Shown here: positions 11,090 through 23,818 of the stretch, piece after piece
Layout of the letters: every line of letters starts with the position of its first letter
Position numbering within the stretch: the stretch's first letter is position 1
Source: Larix kaempferi
Lineage: Eukaryota > Streptophyta > Pinopsida > Pinales > Pinaceae
Direction: 5' to 3'
DNA length: 64,000 bases
NCBI GenBank assembly: GCA_027924585.1
Contig: BSBM01000068.1
Location: 13,200,001-13,264,000 of the forward strand
The notes under the pieces: generated by a model
Seen by the model: the letters and a program-made list of their open reading frames with translations, nothing else
Told to the model about the DNA's origin: nothing
Database searches by the model: none
Translations under genes and position numbers: made by a program

Positions 11090-12440
11090 TCCATAGCCAT
11101 GGGAAGGATCCTCTTCTCACCATGTTTGGAATGGATCCTGCAAATGTGTCCATCACTTCTTCCTCTAAGTGTCGTCAATATGAAGAACACCAAGCCTCTC
11201 TCTGAAGTATTCAAACTTCACTCTGGCTATAGGTTTCGTCTACACATCTGTAACCTATTCATTCGTCCCAACATACAAGAGCTTCACTACTCCTCTCTGC
11301 ACCATATCCCTAATATAGTGATACTTGATCTCAATGTGCTTCGACCTGTCATGGAATACTGGGTTCTCAGACAGCTTCACACAACTCTGGTTGTCACAAA
11401 AAATACTAGTAGCCTCCAACGAGAGATCAAATAGCTTAGACAGTAGCTTCCGGAGCCATACTATCTCACAACTAGCCAAACAAACTACAACATACTCTGC
11501 TTCGGCTGTACTCAGTGCTACGCAGGACTGTTTCCTACTAAACCAAGAGATCACACCTGATCCCATACTGAAGTAGCACCCAGAAGTGCTCTTCCTATCT
11601 GCAGCACTACATGCCTAGTTCGAATCAACATAACCCTGCAGGTTAAACTTTTGATCTACATCATACTTGAGCCCATAATCAATTGTACCCTTCAGGTACC
11701 TTAGAATATGATTTACAGCAACCAGGTGAACACCTCTCAGATCCGTCAAGAACTAGCTCAATGTGTTCACTGCAAAGAAAATATCTGGTCTAGTGTTCGT
11801 CAGGTACATCAAGGACCCAATCATCTGACGATACACCGTGACATCAACTGGATCAAATGAAGCATCACATAGAAGCTTCAGGTTCAATGCCATAGGTGTG
11901 GCCATGGCCTTGCAGGCCATCATCCCGAACCGCTTCAAGATCTCTACTGCATACTTCCCTTGTCCAAGGAAGATCCCATTTGCACTCTGCCACACATCTA
12001 TGCCTAGAAAATAGTGCATCATCCCCAAGTCCGTCATCTCGAACTTAGAAACAAGCTTCCTCTTCGTGTCGGAAATCAATCTATCCTCACCAAGTCCTAG
12101 GAGCTTGCTTCAAGCCATACAAGGCTTTCTTCAATTTGCACACATGAGTCCCTCTTTCTGGGAGAAGCCACGAGCTACAAACCTCACTTTGTATTTCTCC
12201 ATGCTGCCATCTGTAGCATGCTTGTTCTTATAGATCCACTTGGAAGTCACAACAGACTTCCCTTCAGGTCTTGGGACCACATCCCAAACATCATTCTTCA
12301 TGATCGACTGGTATTCCTCGATCATGGCATTCTTCCCGAATCCTGGAAACTTCAGATTCTTGAATATCTTCAATAGATAGCTTTGTCGCTGGAACAAATG
12401 TTGTATTCCTTCTTTTGTAGGTGATGGTATACGATCTTTC
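11090..12440 (-). pseudogene. B reverse transcriptase/RNase H remnant
   Basis: 12481-12131 contains NAMIEEYQSIMKNDVWDVVP and [13 protein letters not shown], the N-terminal part of Copia RT. The middle of RT, including YVDD, is missing; one deletion falls exactly on GT...AG sites (junction 12090/12091). 12079-11753 has the KFEMTDLGMMHYFLGIDVW thumb region and TRPDIFFAVNTLS, then a TAG where A has CAG. 11566-11255 is RNase H (SKHIEIKYHYIRDMVQ). A C-terminal tail, MMDTFAGSIPNMV...WLWM, survives at 11156-11090. Dead. Confidence 0.85.
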
Positions 12441-13698
12441 CTACAAGACAATTTAAATTGCATGATTAGAAAACATCTCATAGTTTTCAGAACAAATTCT
12501 TACACATAAAGAAATATGTCATACAGTCATGCATTTAATTTAGCCAATGCTTTAATACAACATTTATCCATATCCCGTAACTTTCTAGATGCCTTCCAAT
12601 CTCTACCAGAACATTGTTAAGAGTGTGCACAACTCCCAACATGTCAGCAAAGAGGTTTCATTCTAGATAGGTAGCAATGGAATGTTGTACAGTGCCATAG
12701 GCCACTTACCCATTACATGCATATTAGTAGTATACTGTTCATTAATGCAATTATTCTAATATGCATAATACACAACTTAAGTCTAGGAACATAAGTATAT
12801 ACATCTTTGAACATCATTATTTAAACAATCAAATATACAAGAAATGACAATTCAAATACTTATCTTTGTTTGTTTGATGGGTGGACTCCCTCTAAATCTT
12901 TGTTTCCTTTTAGGAACTACTGGAGTGTGCTCCCTCTTGATCTTTGCTTCCTGGATTACCTGTCCTTGAACCTATATCCATCCTCAATCACTATGCATGC
13001 TTACTAGTATCATCATTGTGTTATCCTTGAGACCTCATACATAACCATACATTTATTAGTATAATCTTAATACTATCAAAACACAATAATCTAGTCATCA
13101 TCATTTCAAACATAGATAATAAGCATTAGTATTCAAGGTTTATATAGGGCTTTTCTGTTTCGTCATATCATTAATCAAAGTAAGGAACATAACATGCATA
13201 AACCCTAGATTGCTCAAACTTTTAACTTCATGAGTAATCATTATCAATCATACAAAAGTATAAGATCCTTTGATATAGGAAAAACATACCTGGTCATCAT
13301 ATTTGCTAGTTATGTCTAGCAATGTTTTCTTGTTCTCTTCAATGACCTGCATAGCTCATAATTTAACCATTGTAGAACCAAATTATACATACCTCTATGT
13401 GATCCAAGAATATGGATGAGTCTTTGTCTTCATGTCATCATGGTCTTGATCTAAAGCTTGATTTGAACCTTTCATGTTAGCGGATAACATTCTCCTCATA
13501 CAACACTACAGTGCATTAGTACAAACATAATACAATCATAAGTGTCATAGCCCTAATCAATGAATGTCTTCTATCATGCATTCATTCTTTTACTAGGGTG
13601 ATAAGACAAGTCTAAAATTAAACAAGATTGTTACTAAACTCAATAACATGAGGACAATCATATTATAAACTTAATCATGAACAGATTTCAAAACATAC
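12441..13698 (-). other. Intron-like non-coding cassette in B
   Basis: 1258 nt between the gag tail and the RT remnant. It starts with GTATGTTTTG right after CAG and ends TTGTCTTGTAG right before the RT frame. A first GT...AG unit (13698-13469, 230 nt) ends GCTAACATGAAAG, with a branch-point-like CTAAC. A conserved 46-nt GTATGTATAA...TATGCAG unit follows. Homologous cassettes occur in F (28164-29318) and G (33934-35080). No long reading frame; origin unknown. Confidence 0.6.
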
Positions 13699-14350
13699 CT
13701 GTAAGTCATACCTGTCAGATTGCTTGTAGTAGTTGTCGTTGTTGTTCCTTTTGTTCTTAGGACAATCTAAGAAAAAGTGTCCTCTTCTTGGTATGTGATG
13801 TGAGAGCTTGATCTTCATTCCCCATCTTCTCTTCTCGAGCTACAATCCGAGCTTCTTCCTGTGAGCATTCTTCCCACAGCTTACTGAAAGAGATAAGTTT
13901 CTTCCTAGCACAAATTCCTTGGATGAAGGAATCCCATGACCTAGGAAGGCCATTAAGAGTGGTCATTACCACTTCTCCATTCTCTATAACTTCTCCCACG
14001 GATTCAGGTTGTTCTTTTATCTGGGAGACCCTTGAGAAATAAGACTGCATAGTCTCTTCATTCTGGAACTTGATATTCTTCAATTGATTCCTCAAGGTCA
14101 TCTTACAATTTATATTCTTCCCTTCAAATAGCTTGGTCAAGGAATCAAACATCTCCTTAGGTGTCTTCAGAGATGACACATGTGGCATGAGATGGTTTTT
14201 TATAGAATCAGCAATGATCCTTTTAGCCTTGACTAAGTTCCTTTTGTGGAAGGCCTTAGTCTCTTCTCCCTCTCGAACAGGAACCCCTTCACTTATGTAG
14301 GTGTCCAACTCACTTTCTTCTAGAATGAACCCAATCCTATACTTCCATTA
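13699..14350 (-). pseudogene. B gag (truncated; 5' end separated by Gypsy C)
   Basis: The open stretch 14308-13757 is homologous to residues of A's gag from SYVKEDIPIPEDEEAKVLHK onward. Shared blocks include NLVKAKRII, SLTKLFEGKNIN, QSYFSRVSQIKEQ, TTLNGLPRSWDSFIQ and SQEEAR. This is the UBN2-type capsid region of plant Copia elements. A frame change then leads into GHFFLDCPKNK, the tail of the zinc knuckle, near 13760. The frame ends at a splice-donor-like CAG|GTATGT at 13699/13698. Its first codons lie at 23819-23860, beyond element C, whose target duplication is CATTA/CATTC. Non-functional. Confidence 0.8.
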
Positions 14351-15898
14351 TGTCACGTCCCCTCCCATCATACCAGTGCGATGGAGAGGATCGTGATGCT
14401 AAAACCGGGCATCTAGCCCCATGAGCTTATTAAATAAGCATTCACATAATATAAAAGACATATGGAAATGTATAATTATAAGAAAACACAACGGAAGTAA
14501 TTTCGATTACACATCCATCATACATTCAAGATATTCATCAAATAAATAATTGCAAAGTTAACACAAGAGAATACTTATCTTATAACAAAGTAGTCCCAAG
14601 CAACTGGCTATGCAATTGCAACGTTCCACCCAACCATAGGCCAGTTGTGATAAGCAATATCTCAACACACTACCACCCCCGAGCTGGGCATGATCTCTAC
14701 AAGGAATCAGGGAACAATAGACTCACACATAGCGCAAAGATACACCAAATCAGCCAAGCCAAGCTACAGTTGGGTTTATCAGGCTGTTAGGCAATGGAAG
14801 GAAGAATTGCTAAGCTAGTGGGATCATCCATAGAGATATGGTCCTCCTCTACAAGATCTATCTAGCTTGGTCCCCACAATACCTACACACCTGGCACAAG
14901 GAAGTATTCCCTTCACTAATACACAGTCCCTCAGGCCTTACCTTCCATTCTAGTGTTCTTCAAGGTGTGCATAGAAGAGCAACCAGCCCTTTTGATACTC
15001 TTGAGAGGTTACCTCCTCACTAGGTTTATCAAGCCAATTTTGGTCCACTTCCACTCCTAATTCTTGCTCATAATTTCCAACCAACACAAGGATGCACCCT
15101 ACAACAAAACACAAGTGCTGAAAATCATGGGAAACCAAAACGAACTGGTAGATGGGGAATAAACCCTGGGGGAGCAAATTCATTTTCAGAAAATGTTTTT
15201 CTACATTTTAGGGGAAAAACGACCTCTATAAACCCCCAAAACGTGACTCCCTTTCTCCCAGGCATTGTGCAACACAAAAATGAGCTCCCAACTCTGGAAA
15301 AATTCAGGAAATTGGTGAAAAACGTGATGGGGAAAGCCCAGCTAGCTCAGATTGCGTGAGAGAGGAAAGACTATGGGTTCAGAATGGATTTGGGCACCAT
15401 TTCGTGGGTGTTTTCTTGCCCCAGAAGCAAAAGTATGTTTTTCTAGGTTGATGGCTTGCCCATGCACGAAATTGGATGCCATGCCTCTTCATTCCCAAAG
15501 CATTAACTACCTCAACCAATTTCTGGAAGAATTAAATGATTGGGTGCATAAGTCAGAATGGGTAGTTGAGGGTTTATTCATTGACATCTGGATTAACAGC
15601 ATTGGCTCAAGGGTTTGAATAATTTCCCTCCCTATTCCTTGTAGAATCATGCCCCCATCTCTTTGTTGCATTGCATAGCTAGTTGTGGGTTTTTCATTAA
15701 AATTTGTATTTACATGATGTCTTAATTTACATTGTGCCTATCTAGCATAAGAACCACATGCATCTATTTTTAATTGTCGATACATAAAACGCTAAATCAA
15801 TGGTGGGGCCTTGGCCTTGAGCTCTTCACCATGATTAAATAACAATATTTACATCATTTACGATTTAATGCGAAGGGGGTCAAAATGGGGACGTGACA
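14351..15898 (-). repeat. C left (3') LTR
   Basis: Near-identical by eye to 22270-23818. No coding content; the 74-111-codon frames inside it are not conserved between the two copies. Confidence 0.93.
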
Positions 15899-15926
15899 TT
15901 CCCCTCCCCTTACATCAACACTATCC

Positions 15927-18900
15927 TCAGTGCTCATCAAAATTGAACAAAAATGGATATGCCACCCTCACGGCATCCTCCAGCTCCCATGTAGCCTCAT
16001 CGGGACCATAGTGCTTCCATTGCACCTTTACCTATCCAATGGCTCGGTTCCGAAGCAATGTTACGTTCTTGTCTAGGATGCGCAATGGATCAGTTTGGAA
16101 CTCTCCCTCGGGTTCCACTTGGATCACATCCCAATTAATCACATGGTTAGGATCATGTACATATTTCTTAAGTAAAGAGACATGAAAAACATCATGAGCT
16201 TTAGTGCTAGCAGGCAATGCAAGTCTATATGCAACTGGCCCTATTCTTTCAAGCACTTCAAATGGCCCACAATATCTAGGTGATAGCTTGGCACAACTCC
16301 CAAGCTTCAAGGAACCCTTCCTTGGCCTCACTTTAAGATACACATGATCCCCAACACTGAATTCCGTATGGATCCTATGCTTATCTGCATAGCTTTTGTG
16401 TCTATCCTAGGCTACTTTTAAATTTTGTTGGATCTTTGCAACCTCTTGTTCCATTTCCTTAAGCAATTCTGGCCCAAGTACAATTCTGTTCACTGGATTG
16501 TCCCAAGTCACTGGTGTCCTACACCTTCTGCTGTACAAAGCCTCATATGGACTCATTCCCAATGATTCTTGCTGCCCATTATTATATGCAAACTCTACCA
16601 GGTGTAGATAATCCTCCCACTTGGATGGCTTGTCCATTACATACATGCGAAGCATGTCTTCAAGCACCTGATTTATTCTTTCTGTTTGCCCATCTGTTTG
16701 AGGATGGTACGCAGTACTAAAGTTCAACTGTGTACCCAAATCTGCAAAGAGACCTTTCCAAAAATTGGAAGTGAACTTGGTATCCCTGTCAGAAATTATT
16801 GCCTTAGGCAACCCATGTAATCTGAAAATTTCCTTCATGAAAATATTTTCAATGGCATCGGCTTTATGTGTGGACTTAACCGGTATGAAATGTGTTTCCT
16901 TTGTTAACTTGTCCACCACAACCATGATGGAATCATGTTGTCTCATAGTCATTGGCAATCCTGTAATAAAATCCATGGAAATTATTTCCCATTTCCATTT
17001 TGGAATTGGCACTGGGTGCAATAAACCTGCGGGGTGTTGGTGTTCAACCTTCACCTGCTGACATTTCATGCACTTAGAAATGTATTCAGCAACATCCTTC
17101 TTCATCCCTGGATAGAAATAATATTTTCTTGCTGTAGCAATTGTTTTCTGATATCTTGGGTGACCAGAGTATGGAGCTTTATGGATTTCATCCATAACAA
17201 TCCTCCTCAAATCTGCCACATTGGGAATATAGACTCTATTTTTATAAGTAAGAAGTTTGTCTCCTTCCAAATGATAGCCTTCATACATCTTTTCAAGGTT
17301 TTGCTGCTGCAATTTGCCCTTTATCTGCTCATACACTTCATCCTCAACCATATGGTTAACAATCTGCTGCCTCAAATCTGGTTGGCAAGTACTAAGTGCT
17401 GCCACATGCATTTCATGTACCTTCCTGCTGAGTGCATCAGCCACCTTGTTTTCTTTCTCTTTTATGTGTTTGATTTCAAAATCAAATTCACACAAAAATT
17501 CCAACCATCTACCTTGCCTAGCATTTAAAGTTGGCTGATCAAACAAGTATTTTAGACCACAAGGGTCTGTCCTTAGCTCAAATTTTCTTCCCATTAAGTA
17601 ATGCCTCCACATCTTTAAAGCATGTACTATGGCTGCAAGTTCTATATCATGAGTAGCATAGTTCTTCTCATGCTCCTTCAACTTTCTTGACTCATAGCAT
17701 ATCACATGGTTGTCTTGCATAAGAACTCCTCCAAGTCCTTGATTGCATGCATCGGTACATACCACAAAGTCTTTTTCTGGGTTTGCAATTTTCAAAATTG
17801 GTGCACTTGTAAGAAGATTCTTCAACCATTGAAAACTTTCCTCACATCTTGGTGACCATTCAAACTTTATCCCCTTCTTTTGCAAAGAAGTGATCGGGTT
17901 TGCAACCTTGGAGAATCCTTCGATAAACCTCTTGTAGTAACCAGCAAGGCCCATAAAAGATCTCACATCAGTCACATTCCTTGGAGTTGGCCAATTCATA
18001 ATGGCTTCAATCTTCTCAGGGTCTACAGATATTCCTTCGTCGGAGATGATGTGACCCAAGTAATGAATTCTATCTTTATAAAAGTCACATTTGCTCAAAT
18101 TTGCATACAGCGTATGCTCCCTTAGTAATTGCATTGTCATTCTCAAATGTTCTTCATGCTCTTCTTCATTCTTAGAATAGATGAGAATGTCATCTAGGAA
18201 TACAAGAACAAACTTGTCCAAATACTTGCTAAAAACATTATTCATGAGACACATGAATGTAGCTGGTGCATTTGTGAGACCGAATGGTACCACTACAAAC
18301 TCATAGTGTCCATACCTCGTTCTAAAGGTTGTCTTATGAATATCTTCTTCTTTGATTCTTACCTGATGGTAACCAGACCTCAAGTCAATCTTTGAAAATA
18401 CCTTTGCTCCTCTCATCTGGTCAAAAAGGTCATCAATTTGGGGCAATGGGTATTTGTTCTTCACAGTGACTTTTTTCAACTTCCTGTAGTCAATACATAA
18501 CCTGAGTGTTCCATCTTTCTTTTTCACAAATAGAACAGCTGCTCCCCACGGGGACACACTTGGCCTAATATATTTCTTTTCCAACAACTCTTGCAATTGC
18601 ATTTTCAATTCTAGCAATTCCGGGTTACTCATCCTTTAGGGTGTCTTAGACACTGGTGCCACTCCTGGCACAAGTTCAATTGTAAAGTCAATGTCTCTCT
18701 TTGGAGGGAGTCTTGGAATCTCATCAGGAAAAACATCCCTAAATTCTTGCAATACATGATACTCCTCCAATTTAAGAGTTTCATTCTCTGTTGCCTCTAA
18801 AATGTGGGCTGCATACAATTGACATCCCTTCCTACAGAACTTCTTCAGCTGCATGATTGTAATCTGTCTAACAGAAGTCACCTTTGGAATGCCTTTTACA

Positions 18901-19400
18901 ACCCTCGGGTTCCCTTCTTCGTCCATGCATTCAAATGTCTTATTGTAGCAGTCAAGTTTAACCCTGTGTGCTTCTAACCAATCCATTCCAATGAGAATAT
19001 CATAGGAACCCAGTGGTAAAATATTCAGATTTGCATAAGTGAATAGTCCATCCATCTCCAATGGACATTTCTCTACAATTTCAGTAACTTTTCTCTTGGT
19101 TCCAGTGGTTAGTTGAACTAACCATGATTTACTATGCTTTAATTTCTTAAAAGCACAAATCTCAACAATTCTAGGAGTGACATAACTGTGAGTAGATCCA
19201 GGATCAATCAAAATAGAAACAGATTGCTTAGTAATCTTACCTTCAACTTCAACCACTGTTGATTGATGATCTGTCTGGCAGTCTTCTACTGTTGCATAGA
19301 TTCTAGGGATTTTCCTTGCCACTTGACCCACAGTTTCAGCTCCTTGGATGTTGTGAACTTGATTTGGATTCCCATTCTGATGTGGACAGTTCCTAAGCAT
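15927..19400 (-). pseudogene. pol: C pol: protease, RT, RNase H, integrase, chromodomain
   Basis: Same frame as gag. Protease has ILIDPGSTHSYV. A stop (TAA, 18638-18636) precedes [11 protein letters not shown] has the catalytic [10 protein letters not shown] with [11 protein letters not shown] before it. RNase H has [12 protein letters not shown], and TDPCGLKYL where TDHxxLKYL is usual. Integrase has the HHCC zinc region ([12 protein letters not shown] then CMKCQQVK), [18 protein letters not shown] and [22 protein letters not shown] stops lie at 16409-16407 and 16034-16032. The chromodomain (VKVQWKHYGPDEATWELED, then YPFLF) ends at TGA 15929-15927. Such chromodomains can steer integration towards marked chromatin. 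Reading from 18632 to 16407 alone gives 741 uninterrupted codons. Confidence 0.92.
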
Positions 19401-20630
19401 GTGCTCCCCTCCACAACCCCAACACTAAAGTGGTTCTCTTAGCTCCTTTGGATCTCTTGGCTTGTCTCCCATCATCCTAGTTGGATTAGTCACAACCTGT
19501 GATGGCTGCCTTTGCTGATTCCGGAATTGAGGAGGCTTGAACCCCTTCTTCCTTTGATCAAACTTTTCATTTTTCTTATCCTTCCATGCCTTATGGAATT
19601 CTAGTTTGCTTCTATTTTGATCAAAGCAATACTTGGCCTTTCTTATGGCCTCCTCTAGAGTTTGAGGTTCATCAAACTCAATTCTATCTTTATACGACTA
19701 GGGCAGTCCACTCAGGAAACGCTAAATCTTCACCTTATCATCTCGAATATACCGGACATACCTCAGCAGCTCCAAGATCTTGTTTGCATATTCTTCCATG
19801 GTCAATTGTCCCAATCTCAGCTCATGGAACTCTTTGATCTTATCATCATAGTACCTATCAGAGAGGTACTTGCGCTTGAAGTATTTCTTGAACTGCTTCC
19901 ACACAATCTTCCTTTCATTGATCTTCTTCACTTGCCTGACGTGTTCCCACCATATAGATGCTCTTCCATTCAAGTTGAAGATGGCTACCCTTGCCTTCAT
20001 ATTTCCCGAGTAGTCTTGGACTTGGAAATACTTTCTAATCCCAAGAAGCCAAGCTTCAGCTTCTTGACCAGACTTTATCTCTCCATCAAATGTAGGAGGT
20101 TTCACCTTCTTAAATTCCCCATCTGAATTGTTCTTGTAGTGCTTCTTCCTCTTACTCCTGCAAGATGAAGAGCTTGAACCCTCAATGGATTCTTTAGAGT
20201 CAGATGATTCATTAGAAGAGATTTCTGGAGTATATGTTCTGTCTGTAGAAACTCTTCTTGAGCTACTGGCCCTCTTATGGGAATTCCTTCTAGAACTACT
20301 CCCACCCCTTTCTGGATTTGATGTCTGATGCCCAAAGTTTATTTTCCTTTGGATGTCTGTCAAAATCTACAGCATGGCTGCATTCAACTGATTTTGTTCT
20401 TCTTGAGCTTTAATCATCCTTTCATTGTCTTCTCTACAGCTTTGCAACTCCACCCTTAGGCTTCTCATGGTGGCTGCAATACCTGGAGGAGTCTCTTGAT
20501 TTCTTCTCCCATTAGATTCTGTTTCAGCATTTTCAACATGTATGTTCTCTCCCATGGCATCTGTCTCAGGTTCATAGGGATCCTGTGCATCATCCATGAT
20601 GTTGATTTTCTTGGCCCAACCAAGATCCAA
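19401..20630 (-). pseudogene. gag: C gag
   Basis: Starts at MDLGWAKKINIMDD (20630) or at the internal MDDAQDPYEPE. A coiled, charged N-terminus is followed by the retrotransposon-gag domain, with VKPPTFDGEIKSGQEAEAWL, FNLNGRASIWWEHV and FKKYFKRKYLSDRYYDDK. A basic linker comes next, then a zinc knuckle CWGCGGEHMLRNC (CX2CX3HX4C) near 19420-19385. In-frame stops: TAG at 20369-20367, 19724-19722, 19700-19698 and 19427-19425. Gag of element D (61018-61935) is homologous throughout and has Gln at the 19722 position. Confidence 0.88.
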
Positions 20631-22255
20631 AACTTTCCAACTGTACTATCTAGAGTGTTGCCCTGATGTAACTGTGATTCTGCAAAATGTGTTCATCAAC
20701 ACAATTGTTAGCTGCATTATATTATCAGAAATTCATAAATTATTTTCATGCACGTGGGAAAATATTATATTGACAATTTGTCAAATCATAGAATTTTCTC
20801 ACAATCAACGACATATGAGGGGGACGACGGGGGTCAAGGGGGCTTGCCCCCTTGTGGCCGCCACTGCAGGGCGAGTCGAGGGCAATGCCCTTGTTTTTTT
20901 TATTTTTGTAAATCTTTCCATTTCACGCAATATGGTGCACAAGTTCTATGGCATTTTTCAACTTTCGGCGCCTGAAAAATTTCCCTAAAAAATGGCTGAA
21001 ATTCCTTGTTTCGAAGCAACTCAGCGAGTTCTTCCGACCTGTTTCGGGCCAAATCGCCGAGTTCTTCCGGTCGAAGACTCATTTTTTCCTTCCGATCCGT
21101 TGCGGACCAACTTGCCGAGTTCTTCCGTCGTTGCAGGGCGACTTGCCGAGTTCTTCCGAAATTTTCTCTTGGACGCCGAAAAATACTTAGAAAAACCTTC
21201 CGCCGTTTTGGACCATCTTGCTGAGTTCTCCCGCTGTTTCGGAACAACTCGCCAAGTTCTCCCACTGTTTCGGAGAAACTCACCGAGTTCTCCCACTATT
21301 TCAGAGCAACTCGCCAAGTTCTTCTGAAATTTCTCTTTGACGCCGAACATTTAGAAAATTTTCACTATTTCGGGTCAACTCGGCGAGTTCTTCCTCCATT
21401 GTGGACCAACTTGTGGATTTCTCTGAAAATGTCCTTTCGACACCGAACACTTAGAAAAAATTTCCGCTGTTTCGAGCCAACTTGGTGAGTTCTTCCGTCG
21501 TTGCGGACCAACTCACGGAGTTCTTCCGAAAATGTCCTTTCGACGCCAAACACTTAGAAAAAATTTCCGCTGTTTCGGGCCAACTTGGTGAGTTCTTCCA
21601 CTGTTGCGGACCAACTCACTGAATCCTTCTGAAACTTTCCTCTCAATGCCGAAAACTTAGAAAAAAATTTCTGTTTTGGGCCAACTCGGCGAGTTCTTCC
21701 GCCGTTGCGGACCAACTTGCCGAATCCTTCCGAAACTTTCCTTTCGACGCCGAACACTTAGAAAAATTTTGTCGTTTCGGGCCAACTCGGCGAGTTCTTC
21801 CACTGTTACGGACCAAATCGCTGAATCCTTCCGCAATTTCGGGCCAAGTCATGGAGTTCTTCCGCAATTTCGGGCCAACTCGTGGAGTTCTTCCTCAATT
21901 TCGGGCCAACTCATGGAGTTCTTCCAAAATTTCCCTTTGACGCTGAAAAACACTTAGAAAGTTTTTCCGCTGTTTCAGGTCAACTTGGCGAGTTCTACCG
22001 CCGTTGCGGTGAAGACTTCCGAGTTCTTCCCGAAACAAACTTTAAACAAAAATTTTCAAAAACTCTTAGGAAAATTTGAAATCTTTCCTTCTTTCAGTGA
22101 TGACTGCTGCCCAGCAGGAGGTAACCTTACCTTTGCAAACTATCCAACTTGGCCAGTTTAGGCCTGATGCTGAGACCTATGGTGATCAGGAAGGGACCTT
22201 CCCATGTGACTGTAATCGGATTTCGCCCATAGAGATCCAATGCTGCAACCAACAA
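20631..22255 (-). repeat. C 5' leader with GC-rich tandem repeats
   Basis: Between the primer site and gag. 20960-22060 is built from short words such as GCCGAGTTCTTCCG and GTTGCGGACCAACTTG, grouped into roughly 100-bp units ending CGCCGAACACTTAGAAAAA (units end near 21449, 21548, 21654, 21756). 20836-20853 is a perfect 8-bp GC-rich hairpin (AAGGGGGC-TT-GCCCCCTT). The many open frames on both strands have no fixed register. I read this as non-coding leader. Confidence 0.75.
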
Positions 22256-22269
22256 CTCTGATACCATTC

Positions 22270-23818
22270 TGTCACGTGCCCTCCCATCATACCAGTGCGA
22301 TGGAGAGGATTGTGATGCTAAAACCGGGTATCTAGCCCCATGAACTTATTAAATAAGCATTCACATAATATAAAAGACATATGGAAATGTATAATTATAA
22401 GAAAACACAATGGAAGTAATTTCGATTACACATCCATCATACATTCAAGATATTCCTCAAATAAATAATTGCAAAGTTAACACAAGAGAATACTTATCTT
22501 ATAACAAAGTAGTCGCAAGCAACTGGCTATGCAACTGCAATGTTCCACCCAACCATAGGCTAGTTGTGATCATCAATATCTCAACACACTGCCACCCCCG
22601 AGCTACACATGATCTCTACAAGGAATCAGGGAACAACAGACTCACACATAGCGCAAAGATACACCAAATCAGCCAAGCCAAGCTACAGTTGGGTTTATCA
22701 CGCTGTTAGGCAATGGAAGGAAGAATTGCTAAGCTAGTGGGATCATCCATAGAGATATGGGCCCCCTCTACAAGATCTATCTAGCTTGGTCTCCACAATA
22801 CCTACACACCTGGCACAAGGAAGTATTCCCTTCACTAATACACAGTTCCTCAGGCCATACCTTCAATTCTAGTGTTCTTCAAGGTGTGCATAGAAGAGCA
22901 ACCAGCCCTTTTAATACTCTTGAGAGGTTACCTCCTCACTAGGTTTATCAAGCCAATTCTGGTCCACTTCCACTCCTAATTCTTGCTCATAATTTCCAAC
23001 CAACAGAGAGATGCACCCTACAACAAAACACAAGTGCTGAAAATCATGGGCAACCAAAATGAACTGGTAGATGGGGAATAAACCCTGGGGGAGCAAATTC
23101 ATTTTCAGAAAACGTTTTTCTGCATTTCAGGGGAAAAAACGACCTCTATAAACCCCCAAAACGTGACTCCCTTTCTCCCAAGCACTGTGCAACACAAAAA
23201 CGAGCTCCCAGCTCTGGAAAAATTCTGGAAATTGGTGAAAAACGTGATGGGGAAAGCCCAGCTAGCTCAGACTGCGTGAGAGAGGAAAGACTATGGGTTC
23301 AGAATGGCTTTGGGCACCATTTCGTGGGTGTTTTCTTTCCCCAGAAGCAAAAGTATGTTTTTCCAGGTTGATGGCTTGCCCATGCACGAAATTGGATGCC
23401 ATGCCGCTTCATTCCCAAGGCATTAACTGCCTCAACCAATTTCTGGAAGAATTAAATGATTGGGTACATAAGTCAGAATGGGTAGTTGAGGGTTTATTCA
23501 TTGACATCTGGATTAACACCATTGTCTCAAGGGTTTGAATAATTTCTCTCCCTATTCCTTGTAGAATCATGCCCCCATCTCTTTGTTGCATTGCATAGCT
23601 AGTTGTGGGTTTTTCATTAAAATTCGTATTTACATGATGTCTTAATTTACATTGTGCCTATCTAGCACAAGAAACACATGCATCTATTTTTAATTGTCGA
23701 TACATAAAACGCTAAATCAATGGTGGGGCCTTGGCCTTGAGCTCCTCACCATGATTAAATAACAATATTTACATCATTTACGATTTAATGCGAAGGGGGT
23801 CAAAATGGGGGCGTGACA
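22270..23818 (-). repeat. C right (5') LTR
   Basis: Adjacent to the primer site on the minus strand. It begins TGTCACGTGCC on the plus strand and ends GGGGGCGTGACA. Confidence 0.93.

Larger units (their letters stand above)
14351..23818 (-). mobile_element. Gypsy element C (Tekay-like chromovirus, full-length, decayed)
   Basis: LTRs 14351-15898 (1548 bp) and 22270-23818 (1549 bp), both with the terminal inverted repeat TGTCACG...CGTGACA. Initiator-Met primer site 22256-22266 (minus TGGTATCAGAG), three bases from the LTR; polypurine tract from 15899 (minus GTAAGGGGAGGGGAA). It is inserted in the gag of Copia B with target duplication CATTA (14346-14350) / CATTC (23819-23823). One continuous gag-pol frame runs from 20630 to 15927, with seven stops and no frameshift. 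A C-terminal chromodomain places it with chromoviruses. Confidence 0.93.

Noticed and set aside
20900-22079. Many overlapping open frames on both strands
   Set aside because: They follow the GC-rich leader repeats of Gypsy C in several registers; none is preferred and none resembles a protein family.
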